Of a DNA stretch of 64,000 nt, positions 36,550-44,807 are shown piece after piece. The stretch is from Asinibacterium sp. OR53 (GTDB lineage Bacteria > Bacteroidota > Bacteroidia > Chitinophagales > Chitinophagaceae): NCBI RefSeq assembly GCF_000515315.1, contig NZ_KI911562.1, positions 2,006,501-2,070,500 on the forward strand. Reading direction: 5' to 3'. Both the position numbers and the translations under genes were made by a program. Each line of letters opens with the position of its first letter. The first letter of the stretch is position 1. A model generated the notes under the pieces. That model searched no databases and was not told the origin of the DNA. It was given only the letters and a program-made list of their open reading frames with translations.

Positions 36550-37154
36550 GTAATGAAGATTTTTACCAGGCCATTGATAAAACTGCAATGGCTGAATTCA
36601 AAGACAGGGGCAGTAAGTTCATCGCTTTTGTTTTCCCGGTGCAAACACCCGAGGCATTCAAAGAGCAGTTGCAGCAACTGAAAAAAGAACACCCCAAAGC
36701 AGTGCATCACTGCTTTGCATATCGTATAGGACTGGATGGAAACCAGTTCAGGGTGAGTGACGATGGCGAGCCCGGCGGAAGCGCCGGCAGGCCAATCCTG
36801 GGGCAGATCGACAGCAAAGGACTAACCGATACCGGGGTGATTGTAGTGCGTTATTTTGGCGGCACTTTATTGGGTGTACCCGGACTCATCAATGCCTATA
36901 AAACAGCTACTGCCATGGCGTTGCAACTGGTACCCATTGTGCAGAAACCAATTGAAATAATGTACGAACTGCAGTTCGACTATACGCGTATGAACGATGT
37001 GATGATGATCGTTAAACAATGCAACTGCAGCGTGGTTGGACAGGAAATGCAGTTGTTCTGCCTGCTCCGTATTGGCATTCCCAAGGCAAGGCTCGATGAA
37101 GTATTATATCGTTTGCAGGATATGCATACGGTAGATGTAAAACAGGTGCAATGA
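36546..37154 (+). CDS. YigZ/IMPACT family protein
   Basis: A 202-residue protein with the N-terminal UPF0029 (Impact) domain: EFKDRGSKFIAFVFPV, HHCFAYRIGL, SDDGEPGGSAGRPILGQI and VRYFGGTLLGVPGLINAYK. The family is linked to translation regulation but the exact bacterial role is unsettled. ATG 36546 overlaps the transporter stop; the longer frame from 36486 is not needed. Its stop abuts the stop of the convergent gene with no gap. Confidence 0.92.
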   Translation: MSNEDFYQAIDKTAMAEFKDRGSKFIAFVFPVQTPEAFKEQLQQLKKEHPKAVHHCFAYRIGLDGNQFRVSDDGEPGGSAGRPILGQIDSKGLTDTGVIVVRYFGGTLLGVPGLINAYKTATAMALQLVPIVQKPIEIMYELQFDYTRMNDVMMIVKQCNCSVVGQEMQLFCLLRIGIPKARLDEVLYRLQDMHTVDVKQVQ

Positions 37155-37916
37155 TCAGGCTTTGCCTGTTAAACGATAGACGACGAGACCAACCACTTCT
37201 TTGATGACCCATGACCACTTCTTCAATAGAGAAATATCGGGTATGATATAATTCTCGATATCAAATCTTTCATCGATGACTGTATAATCGCAGGGATAAC
37301 TGATGAAGTTGATGCCCGCTTTTTTAAATACAGCTACTGACCGGGGCATGTGCATGGCAGAAGTTACCAATACAAACGGCGGTTGTAATTTCATAGAATC
37401 CAATAGCCTTTTACTGAATACAGCATTCTCGTATGTATTGCGCGACCGGCTTTCCAGGATAATGTCTTTTTCGTTTACGCCATTGCGGATGAATTCCTGT
37501 TTGAGAAAAATAGCTTCCGGCGGTTCCCTTTGCAGCAAATTGCCTGTGCCACCGGTGATCAGTACTTTATTGATGATACCCCTGTGATACAAATTAGCTG
37601 TTTGAATGAAGCGATCGGCTGCTAATGAAAAAAAGCCGCTGTCTTTTTTATCGTAATAGGAAAGTCCGCCTAAAACAATACCTGCACTGTAGTGCGCAGT
37701 ATCCGGCAAGGACTTCGGTACAGGCTGCCAGCTCATCACAAAAGATCTATACAGGAATGGATTGGAGAAAACAATACCCAGCACAATCATACTTATCAGT
37801 AATCTTTTACGTGTGGCGGCAGTGCGTGATCTCCATCGCCAGACCCACAAAATAAGTATCCATGAAATTGGGTATAACAGGAAGTATAATACTTTGGAAA
37901 GAATGAAGAACATCAA
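37155..37916 (-). CDS. YdcF/SanA-like (DUF218) membrane protein
   Basis: A 253-residue protein with two N-terminal membrane segments (LSKVLYFLLYPISWILILWV and RKRLLISMIVLGIVFSNPF) and a DUF218 domain: AGIVLGGLSYYDKKDSGFFS, KVLITGGTGNL, LESRSRNTYENAVF and VLVTSAMHMPRSVAVFKKAG. Related proteins ElyC and SanA affect envelope integrity. It lies 2 bases downstream of the dehydrogenase gene on the same strand. Confidence 0.88.
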   Translation of the reverse strand: MMFFILSKVLYFLLYPISWILILWVWRWRSRTAATRKRLLISMIVLGIVFSNPFLYRSFVMSWQPVPKSLPDTAHYSAGIVLGGLSYYDKKDSGFFSLAADRFIQTANLYHRGIINKVLITGGTGNLLQREPPEAIFLKQEFIRNGVNEKDIILESRSRNTYENAVFSKRLLDSMKLQPPFVLVTSAMHMPRSVAVFKKAGINFISYPCDYTVIDERFDIENYIIPDISLLKKWSWVIKEVVGLVVYRLTGKA

Positions 37917-37918
37917 TC

Positions 37919-38815
37919 TTATTTTTTAAAATGGTTGCTCACTACCAGTTCCTTACTTCCGCCCGAATAAACATAAAAGCCTTCGCCGGATTTTACGCCC
38001 AGTTTGCCGGCTGTAACCATATTCACCAACAGGGGACAGGGGGCATATTTCGGATTGCCAAATCCTTGGTGCAGCACGTTGAGTATACTCAGGCACACAT
38101 CGAGACCGATGAAATCGGCCAACTGCAGTGGCCCCATAGGATGCGCCATACCCAGCTTCATGATGGTATCGATGGAATCCACACCGGCAATGCCTTCATA
38201 CAAACTGTAAATAGCTTCATTGATCATGGGCATCAGTATCTTGTTAGCGATGAAGCCGGGATAGTCGTTCACCACGCATGGTATTTTACCTAAAGTAGTG
38301 CTGAGCTGCACAATGGCATCGGTAACAGTTGCTTCGGTAGCATAACCATTGATGATCTCTACCAGTTTCATCACGGGAACCGGGTTCATGAAGTGCATAC
38401 CGATCACTTTACCGGGCCTTTGGGTAACGGCTGCTATTTTGGTAATGGAAATAGAAGAAGTGTTGGTAGCCAGGATGGCTTGGGCAGGTGCTGCTTCATC
38501 TATTTGTTTGAATATTTTTAATTTTAGTTCTGCATTTTCTGTAGCGGCTTCTACAACGAGATCGGCCTTGCTTACCGCTTTGGCCAGGTCGGTATCGGTG
38601 GTCAGGTTCGCCAGCGCCTTTTGCTTTTGTTCTTGACTAACAGTGCCTTTACCGATCTGCCTGTCGAAATTCCGGGTGATGGTCTGCAATGCTTTTTCCA
38701 GTTGCGCCGGATTCACATCTACCAATACAACGGAAAAACCACTTTGTGCGAAAACATGTGCAATACCGTTACCCATGGTACCGGCGCCGATAACGGTAAT
38801 ATGTTGTAATGCCAT
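37919..38815 (-). CDS. 3-hydroxybutyryl-CoA (3-hydroxyacyl-CoA) dehydrogenase
   Basis: A 298-residue NAD-dependent dehydrogenase. The N-terminal Rossmann motif GAGTMGNGIAHVFAQ binds NAD; the HFMNPVPVMKLVEII segment carries the catalytic His, and NDYPGFIANKILMPMINEA begins the C-terminal helical domain. It acts in short-chain fatty acid oxidation or butanoate metabolism. ATG 38815 is preferred over the TTG at 38824. It lies 12 bases after the gene at 38828 on the same strand. Confidence 0.94.
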   Translation of the reverse strand: MALQHITVIGAGTMGNGIAHVFAQSGFSVVLVDVNPAQLEKALQTITRNFDRQIGKGTVSQEQKQKALANLTTDTDLAKAVSKADLVVEAATENAELKLKIFKQIDEAAPAQAILATNTSSISITKIAAVTQRPGKVIGMHFMNPVPVMKLVEIINGYATEATVTDAIVQLSTTLGKIPCVVNDYPGFIANKILMPMINEAIYSLYEGIAGVDSIDTIMKLGMAHPMGPLQLADFIGLDVCLSILNVLHQGFGNPKYAPCPLLVNMVTAGKLGVKSGEGFYVYSGGSKELVVSNHFKK

Positions 38816-38827
38816 AATAGGCAAAGA

Positions 38828-39472
38828 TTAGTTCTTTTTCTTGAAATCGCCCCTTTTCCAGGCTTGAATAAAATCGAGCCAGGCCGCAGGATTCAGGATA
38901 TTCATGGGCGGTACCTGTCCGGCGTAATAGGCTTTGTTGGCTTGTTGGCGTAACTGGTAATTAACAGCTTCGCGGCCATCGGCGGGCAGGCTGTTCAATA
39001 AGGCCCTGCGTTGCGCTTCATTATTGTTTTTGCGAACGGTTTCATAGAGATCATCCTGGACGGGTATGTTCACAAAATCGCGTTCAAACTGTTCACGTGT
39101 AGGACGCGGCTTCAATATGGTGGCTGGAAGATAAGTGGTGTCGCTGATCAGCAATTGTATCACACTGTACTGGTTACCCGGCAGGTCGGCGGGGATATGA
39201 ATGGTTTTATCTTTATAGCCAATACTGGAAAAACGGATATGGTCTCCTTTCAATACCGCGATGGAGAAAACCCCGTCGCTATTGGAAATGGTACCGCGCC
39301 CCCTTCCTTCTACAATAACACTCGCCGCAGGTATGCCCTTCAGGCTGTCGGCCGTCATGACCACACCATAGAGTTGCACTACAGAATCGCGATAGGGATT
39401 TGCCTGGGAATAGCCTTTATGAAAGGTGAACAGGGTGGCAATAATTAAAAAGTATCGTAAAAATTTCATCAT
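38828..39472 (-). CDS. secreted protein with carboxypeptidase regulatory-like domain
   Basis: A 214-residue protein with signal peptide (FLRYFLIIATLFTFHKGYS) and a CarboxypepD_reg-like beta-sandwich at about residues 30-115: LYGVVMTADSLKGIPAASV, ISNSDGVFSIAVLKGD, IRFSSIGYKDKTI. This domain is common at the N-terminus of SusC proteins, but here it stands alone with a short polar C-terminal region. Function unknown, probably at the cell surface or in the periplasm. Confidence 0.82.
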   Translation of the reverse strand: MMKFLRYFLIIATLFTFHKGYSQANPYRDSVVQLYGVVMTADSLKGIPAASVIVEGRGRGTISNSDGVFSIAVLKGDHIRFSSIGYKDKTIHIPADLPGNQYSVIQLLISDTTYLPATILKPRPTREQFERDFVNIPVQDDLYETVRKNNNEAQRRALLNSLPADGREAVNYQLRQQANKAYYAGQVPPMNILNPAAWLDFIQAWKRGDFKKKN

Positions 39473-39571
39473 CCGCGTAAAAATACAAAGCCATTGCTCA
39501 TAAAACCGAACTGCAACCGGCCTTCTTTGTTTAAAAGGAAGGATTTAGAACAAAGTAAGGCTGCAAGGGGT

Positions 39572-39579
39572 TAACTTTG
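39572..39579 (+). promoter_or_regulatory. Bacteroidota -7 promoter element for mrp
   Basis: TAACTTTG fits TAnnTTTG and lies 35 bases before the mrp ATG at 39615. The nearest -33-like element (TTTAG at 39544-39548) is slightly too far upstream. Confidence 0.5.
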
Positions 39580-39614
39580 CGTGCCGATTTTCTTTTTTAA
39601 CAAAAACTTGCGTG

Positions 39615-40709
39615 ATGACCGAAGAAGCTATTTTGAAGGCCTTGAGTAATGTGCAGGAGCCGGACCTGGGGAAAGACCTGGTAACCCTCAATATGGTAAA
39701 GGATATTCATATATCTGGTAACGATGTGGGCTTTACCATCGTACTTACCACGCCTGCCTGTCCAATGAAAGATATGATGCGTACTGCCAGTGAAAATGCC
39801 ATCAAATTACTGGTGAACCCATCGGCTTCCGTTAAAATAAATTTTATTGCCAATACATCTTCCTCCAGGAAAGGCGATCAGCAATTGTTGGCAGGTGTTA
39901 AGAATGTCATTGCAGTAGTGAGCGGTAAAGGAGGTGTAGGTAAAAGTACGGTCGCTGCCAACCTCGCACTGGCTTTATCTGAAGGAGGCGCCAGCGTTGG
40001 ATTGATGGATGCAGATATATACGGACCAAGCGTTCCCATCATGTTTGGCGTGCGCGGCGAAAGGCCGATGATGAAAGATGTGAATGGAAAAGGGATGATC
40101 GTTCCTTTGGAAAAATATGGTATCCGGTTGATGAGTATCGGGTTACTGGTTGACGAAAAGAACGCAGTGGTATGGCGTGGTCCTATGGCCAGCAGCGCCA
40201 TACGCCAGTTTGTAACCGATGTGGATTGGGGTGAACTGGATTACCTGGTGATCGACATGCCTCCCGGCACCGGCGATATACACCTCACATTGATGCAGAC
40301 CGTTCCGGTAACAGGAGTGGTGATCGTTACCACGCCGCAAAATGTAGCGGTAGCGGATGCTAAAAAAGGAATTGCTATGTTCGGACAGGCACAGATCAAA
40401 GTGCCGATCATTGGATTGGTGGAAAATATGGCTTATTTCACCCCTGCCGAATTACCCAATAACAAATATTACCTGTTTGGTAAAGAAGGCGGCAAGCGAT
40501 TGGCCGACGAGTACGACCTGCCTTTCCTGGGCCAGGTACCGTTGGTGCAGAGCATCCGCGAAGGTGGCGATGCAGGCGTTCCGGCAATGCTGGGAACCGA
40601 TACCATCAGCCAGCAGGCATTCCGCGATTTTACCGCTTCGGCCGTAAGAAATATCGCCATTCGCAATGCGAATGTGCCCAAAACCAAACCGATCGATGTA
40701 GTTGCGTAA
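39615..40709 (+). CDS. mrp: Mrp/ApbC-type iron-sulfur cluster carrier P-loop ATPase
   Basis: A 364-residue protein with an N-terminal MIP18-like domain (about residues 1-85, EAILKALSNVQEPDLGKDLV) and a ParA/Mrp ATPase with the deviant Walker A VVSGKGGVGKSTVAANLALA. It carries and delivers 4Fe-4S clusters in the cytoplasm. ATG 39615 is preferred over the GTG at 39612. The CxxC cluster motif near the C-terminus of classical Mrp is not evident: MAYFTPAELPN occurs where MSYF-x-C-P is common, so cluster binding may be altered, as in many Bacteroidota homologues. Confidence 0.93.
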   Translation: MTEEAILKALSNVQEPDLGKDLVTLNMVKDIHISGNDVGFTIVLTTPACPMKDMMRTASENAIKLLVNPSASVKINFIANTSSSRKGDQQLLAGVKNVIAVVSGKGGVGKSTVAANLALALSEGGASVGLMDADIYGPSVPIMFGVRGERPMMKDVNGKGMIVPLEKYGIRLMSIGLLVDEKNAVVWRGPMASSAIRQFVTDVDWGELDYLVIDMPPGTGDIHLTLMQTVPVTGVVIVTTPQNVAVADAKKGIAMFGQAQIKVPIIGLVENMAYFTPAELPNNKYYLFGKEGGKRLADEYDLPFLGQVPLVQSIREGGDAGVPAMLGTDTISQQAFRDFTASAVRNIAIRNANVPKTKPIDVVA

Positions 40710-40718
40710 CTTCACTGC

Positions 40719-41342
40719 ATGTACCATTTACCGCATTACAAAGAGAAAGACCAGGCTGTTGTGATCGATTTCATGAAGCAGCATCCTTTTGCCATGCTGA
40801 TCGGTGTTGATGCAGGCGGACAGCCCGTTGCTACCCAGTTGCCCTTCCTCATCAAAGAGAAAGAAGGGGCACTTTACCTGCAGGCGCACATTATGCGACA
40901 GACCGATCATTGCAAAGCGTTTGAGACCCACCAACAGGCGTTGGTACTGTTTACCGGTCCGCATACCTATGTGAGCGCCAGTTGGTACGAAAACCCGCAG
41001 CAGGCTTCTACCTGGAACTATATGACAGTGCATGCGCGGGGAACACTTGCTTTCCTGGATCATGAACAATTATTGCAAGTATTGGAAGAAACCACCACAC
41101 ATTTTGAACAGGATGCGCAATCACCTGCTCAATACAAAGAATTATCGCCCGAATATGTTGAACGCATGGCCAAAGCCATTGTTGCTTTTGAGATAAAAGT
41201 AGATGCACTGGAGCATGTATTCAAGTTGAGCCAGAACCGCGACCGGCGCAGCTATGAGCAGATCATGGAGCGGTTGAATGAACAAGATGCTGATGCAAAA
41301 GCTATTGCCGCCGAGATGCAAAAAAGAAAAGGCCGTTTATGA
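40719..41342 (+). CDS. PaiB family FMN-binding protein (putative negative regulator)
   Basis: A 207-residue protein of the PaiB/FMN-binding split-barrel family: MYHLPHYKEKD at the start, FAMLIGVDAGGQPVATQLPF, LVLFTGPHTYVSASWY and TWNYMTVHARG are characteristic. PaiB of Bacillus represses sporulation and protease genes; in this phylum the role is unknown. It lies 9 bases after mrp and overlaps cmk by 4 bases. Confidence 0.9.
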   Translation: MYHLPHYKEKDQAVVIDFMKQHPFAMLIGVDAGGQPVATQLPFLIKEKEGALYLQAHIMRQTDHCKAFETHQQALVLFTGPHTYVSASWYENPQQASTWNYMTVHARGTLAFLDHEQLLQVLEETTTHFEQDAQSPAQYKELSPEYVERMAKAIVAFEIKVDALEHVFKLSQNRDRRSYEQIMERLNEQDADAKAIAAEMQKRKGRL

Positions 41343-42016
41343 AGAAGATCATCATCACGCTCGACGGTTTTTCATCCTGTGGCAAAAGTACCCTGGCGCG
41401 CCAGCTGGCCAATGAACTCAACTATGTTTTTATCGACAGCGGGGCCATGTACCGCGCCATCACTTTGTATTTCCTGCGCCAGCATATCGACTGGCAGAAT
41501 GAAACAGAAGTGGTGAAAGCCCTGGGTAAAGTGAGCCTGGATTTTCGTTACAATCCCATTACCGGCAACAGCGATATGTATTTGAATGATGAGAATGTGG
41601 AAGCATTGATACGCGATATGCTGGTGAGTGAAAATGTAAGCACCGTATCTGCGCTGAAAGCAGTAAGGGAATTTGCCGTTGCGCAGCAACAGCAAATGGG
41701 AAAGAAAAAGGGGATTGTCATGGATGGGCGGGATATCGGCACCACGGTATTCCCGCATGCCGAATTAAAAATATTCGTAACGGCCGATCCGGCCGTAAGG
41801 GTGGAAAGACGGTTCAGGGAATTATTTGCCAAAAATCCCAATATCACCATTGAAGAGGTGAAAAACAACCTGGAAATGCGTGATTATATTGATAGTAACC
41901 GGGAGTTCAGTCCCCTTAGAAAAGCCGAAGACGCCATTGTGCTCGATAACAGCAACCTCACCCGGGAAGAGCAGTTGTCGTTGGCGCTCAAATGGGCCAG
42001 GGAAAAGATTCGCTGA
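41339..42016 (+). CDS. cmk: cytidylate kinase
   Basis: A 225-residue kinase that phosphorylates CMP and dCMP. The P-loop is LDGFSSCGKSTLARQLA, with Phe-Ser-Ser-Cys in place of the common Pro-Ala-Gly-Ser; FIDSGAMYRAITLYFLR and VMDGRDIGTTVFPHAELKIF are standard. Length is normal. It is the last gene of the mrp operon and is followed by a large inverted repeat (TAAGGAA at 42026-42032 with TTCCTTA at 42053-42059) that may end transcription. Confidence 0.95.
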   Translation: MKKIIITLDGFSSCGKSTLARQLANELNYVFIDSGAMYRAITLYFLRQHIDWQNETEVVKALGKVSLDFRYNPITGNSDMYLNDENVEALIRDMLVSENVSTVSALKAVREFAVAQQQQMGKKKGIVMDGRDIGTTVFPHAELKIFVTADPAVRVERRFRELFAKNPNITIEEVKNNLEMRDYIDSNREFSPLRKAEDAIVLDNSNLTREEQLSLALKWAREKIR

Positions 42017-42371
42017 AAAAAATATTAAGGAAATGTTATTTTAATTAAAATCTTCCTTACCTTGGCGCCAACAAAAAAGGTCCCTCCGTGGAAACGGAAC
42101 GACCTCTACGATTGCTTGCCATACGAAAACTCTTGCTGCGGTTGGCGTTATTATCTACCGCTTAATATTTTGAACTGCAACGGTTGCAGTGTATCTTCGA
42201 TTGTTTGCCTCTTCTAACGATTGCTTGCCTTACTTCCTGTCTCTCGAACTAATCTGACACAAATGTAGAACGGTTTGAGACATTAAGAAAAACAAGTTTA
42301 CAAAGGTTTTATTATGCTGAAAAGCGGTTTCATACGCTGAAACCCTTGCCAGTATTGCGTTTTTGGTAAAA
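42017..42371. other. 355-base intergenic region with hairpins and short repeats; possible structured RNA
   Basis: No protein gene is seen. It contains a nested inverted repeat at 42026-42059 including the 14-base palindrome ATTTTAATTAAAAT (42038-42051); a hairpin at 42078-42105 with stems AGGTC/GACCT and TCCGT/ACGGA around a GGAA loop; a palindrome ACTGCAAC/GTTGCAGT at 42174-42190; three copies of CGATTGYTTGCC at 42109, 42198 and 42218; and a GGTTTC/GAAACC hairpin at 42326-42344. The density of structure suggests a non-coding RNA or a regulated leader of the next gene, but no known family is recognised. Confidence 0.45.
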
Positions 42372-43970
42372 ATGAATATGATGCCCAACCGTATTTCCGA
42401 TCCATTGTTACAGTTGATAAAGTCGCTCCAGAAGTCGGAAAAGCGCAATTTTAAGCTCTATATCAAGCGCAGTTCAGCCAAAGAAGACCTGAAAATCATC
42501 CAGTTATTCGATGCAATGGATAAACTGGCCGAGTATGATGAAAAGCATTTGTTAAAAAAGCTCACCAACGTGGGGAAACCACAGTTGGCCAACCTCAAAA
42601 CCCACCTGTATAAGCAATTACTGGCCAGCCTGCGCCTGCTCAAGAGCAGCGAGAGCATCGATATGCAGTTGCATGAGCAGTTGGATCATGCCCGTATTCT
42701 CTATAATAAAGGATTGTATCACCAGAGCCTGAAAATACTCGATAAGGTGAAAGGGATGGCCCATACCTACAACCAGGAAAGTTTTTTGATACAGGTGATT
42801 TCATTAGAGAAAAAGATTGAAACACTGTACATCACACGCAGCATGGTAGAAAAGACCGAAGAGCTGATTGTACAGGCCAATGAAGTGAATGAGAAAAGGA
42901 TGGTGATTACACAATTGTCGAACCTGGCGTTGCAGTTGTACACCTGGTATATCAAGAACGGCCATGCCCGGAATGAAGAAGATGAAAAAGGCATCAAACA
43001 ATATTTCAGGGAGCACCTGCCGGCGAATGCACAAAACCTGACGGGTTTTTATGAGCGTTTGTACCTGTTCCAGAGTTATTGCTGGTATGCTTTTGTTCGG
43101 CAGGACTTCATCATGTATTACCGGTATAGCCAGAAATGGCTTGATCTGTTCGATGAACAGCCTTTGATGATACCGATAGAGACAGGCCACTATGTAAAAG
43201 CCCTGCACAACCTGCTGAATGCGCATTTCGACCTGCGCAATTTTGAAAAATTCCAGGTTATATTGAAACGATTCGAGGAGTTCTCAACTACTCCACTGGC
43301 CAACCAGCACGATATCTTCAGGGTACATTCTTTTATCTATATCTACAGCGCCAAACTGAACTGGCACCTGATGACGGGTACTTTCAAAGAGGGACTGTTG
43401 CTGGTACCGGAGCTGGAAGCCTGGCTGGAGAAAGAAGCATTGTATCTCGATAAACACCGCATACTGGTATTCAACTATAAGATGGCTACGCTGTTTTTTG
43501 GTAGCGGCGATTATGAAACATCCATTGATTATCTGCGCAGGATCATCGACGACCATGTAGACATGCGCAGTGATTTGCAGTGTTACGCACGGTTGCTGCA
43601 CATGATGGCGCACTATGAGTTGGGTAATTTGGAATTGATCGAAGGCTCACTGATCCGCTCGGTATACCGTTACATGGCCAAAATGAAAAACCTTACAGTG
43701 ATTGAAGAAGAGATGTTCAAATTTTTGCGGCACTCTTTCCATCGTCCTGCCCACCAGGTGAAAACAGAACTGAAGCAGTTCCTGCACACCATCCGGCAGG
43801 TAGAGAAGAGCCGTTTTGAAACAAGGTCTTTTGCTTATCTCGATGTGATATCCTGGGTAGAAAGCAAAGTGTATGAGAAGCCGATGAGCAAGGTCATTCA
43901 CGACAAATATTTACAACACAAACGGAAAGGGGGCGTTAAGCGGGAACAACAGCCTGTTGCTGTGCTGTAA
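42372..43970 (+). CDS. helical-repeat (TPR-like) protein of unknown function
   Basis: A 532-residue, cytoplasmic-looking protein made almost entirely of helices, including TPR-like pairs such as LHEQLDHARILYNKGLYHQS and FGSGDYETSIDYLRRIIDDH. The N-terminal block PLLQLIKSLQKSEKRNFKLY recurs in uncharacterised Bacteroidota proteins of similar size. No catalytic motif or signal peptide is visible. ATG 42372 is preferred over the TTG at 42363. The long structured leader upstream (42017-42371) may control it. The last 35 bases overlap the convergent gene. Confidence 0.75.
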   Translation: MNMMPNRISDPLLQLIKSLQKSEKRNFKLYIKRSSAKEDLKIIQLFDAMDKLAEYDEKHLLKKLTNVGKPQLANLKTHLYKQLLASLRLLKSSESIDMQLHEQLDHARILYNKGLYHQSLKILDKVKGMAHTYNQESFLIQVISLEKKIETLYITRSMVEKTEELIVQANEVNEKRMVITQLSNLALQLYTWYIKNGHARNEEDEKGIKQYFREHLPANAQNLTGFYERLYLFQSYCWYAFVRQDFIMYYRYSQKWLDLFDEQPLMIPIETGHYVKALHNLLNAHFDLRNFEKFQVILKRFEEFSTTPLANQHDIFRVHSFIYIYSAKLNWHLMTGTFKEGLLLVPELEAWLEKEALYLDKHRILVFNYKMATLFFGSGDYETSIDYLRRIIDDHVDMRSDLQCYARLLHMMAHYELGNLELIEGSLIRSVYRYMAKMKNLTVIEEEMFKFLRHSFHRPAHQVKTELKQFLHTIRQVEKSRFETRSFAYLDVISWVESKVYEKPMSKVIHDKYLQHKRKGGVKREQQPVAVL

Positions 43971-44781
43971 GGACCAGGTCTAGAAAATTAGGGAGCACAT
44001 GGTTATGTGTTCTCAGTATCTTATCCGGGTCCTGCAATTGTTCCACCATGCTTTGCCATTTGGCTTTGCCATGGTTTTGAATAACGGTCTGCTTTTTATC
44101 TTCTCTTAATAAATACATGTGCATACCTTCTGCATCGGCCTCGGGATGGAACTGGGTGCCGATAAAATGCTCATTGAAACGGATGCCCATAATGGCCCTT
44201 TCAAAGGGTACATGCGGCCTGATCTTTTCGAGCGCCAGTAAATGAGCGCCCATTGCTTTCAGTTTTTCGCGTTTGGGTTTGATCACCTGGTAATCGCGGC
44301 TGTCTACTGCAAAGAACGGATCTGTAAGACCCTGGAAAACCGGTTCTTCTTTGCCATACGGCAGCATGTGCACGGGAAAGACCCCGAAGGCGGTGGACTT
44401 ACGCTTGCAAACAGTGGCCAACTGGAAATACCGGCAGGCCAGTTGAAAGCTGTGGCAGATGAAGAATACTTTTTTCTTGGGAACATGAAGCGCTTCCAGG
44501 TTCCATTGCTCCATGCGTGCTATCCAGTCGAAATAACGCCGTTCCCATTCAGTGCCTTCGCTTTCCAAAGGAGAGCCGGGGCCGCCACTGGAAATATATA
44601 CATCATAGGAGGTATCAGGTACAGCCAACTGTTGCCGCACGTCGAATTCATCGAATTCCACGTTGAGTTGTTTGAAATCGCCCCATTGGTTGATGATCTC
44701 CCTGATACAGCGCATTCCCTGGTTGGGCTCGCCCGCATAAAGGTCCAGGATGGCTATTCTTATATGTTCCCTGTTCTGCAT
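43936..44781 (-). CDS. class I glutamine amidotransferase-like protein
   Basis: A 281-residue GATase1 domain protein. ATG 44781 opens on the usual IRIAILDLYAGEPNQGMRCI; the longer frame from 44955 only covers the promoter and the end of the neighbour. SSGGPGSPLES forms the oxyanion strand, Cys109 (FFICHSFQLACRY) takes the nucleophile place and His212/Glu214 (TQFHPEAD) complete a triad. The nucleophile elbow is Ile-Cys-His-Ser-Phe-Gln, not the common Gly-x-Cys-x-Gly-x-Gln, which argues for a non-standard substrate. Related proteins are annotated as GMP synthase-like, but it is not GuaA. Confidence 0.8.
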   Translation of the reverse strand: MQNREHIRIAILDLYAGEPNQGMRCIREIINQWGDFKQLNVEFDEFDVRQQLAVPDTSYDVYISSGGPGSPLESEGTEWERRYFDWIARMEQWNLEALHVPKKKVFFICHSFQLACRYFQLATVCKRKSTAFGVFPVHMLPYGKEEPVFQGLTDPFFAVDSRDYQVIKPKREKLKAMGAHLLALEKIRPHVPFERAIMGIRFNEHFIGTQFHPEADAEGMHMYLLREDKKQTVIQNHGKAKWQSMVEQLQDPDKILRTHNHVLPNFLDLVLTAQQQAVVPA

Positions 44782-44807
44782 GAAACCGCAAAAATAGACA
44801 TATAATC

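Noticed and set aside
42069-42215. A cysteine-rich open frame through the repeats after cmk
   Set aside because: It has no start codon near its beginning and follows repeats and hairpins, not codon structure; a non-coding explanation fits better.
42109-42230. CRISPR-like array from the three CGATTGYTTGCC copies
   Set aside because: Copies are only 12-13 bases, imperfect and irregularly spaced (89 and 20 bases), and no cas gene is near.
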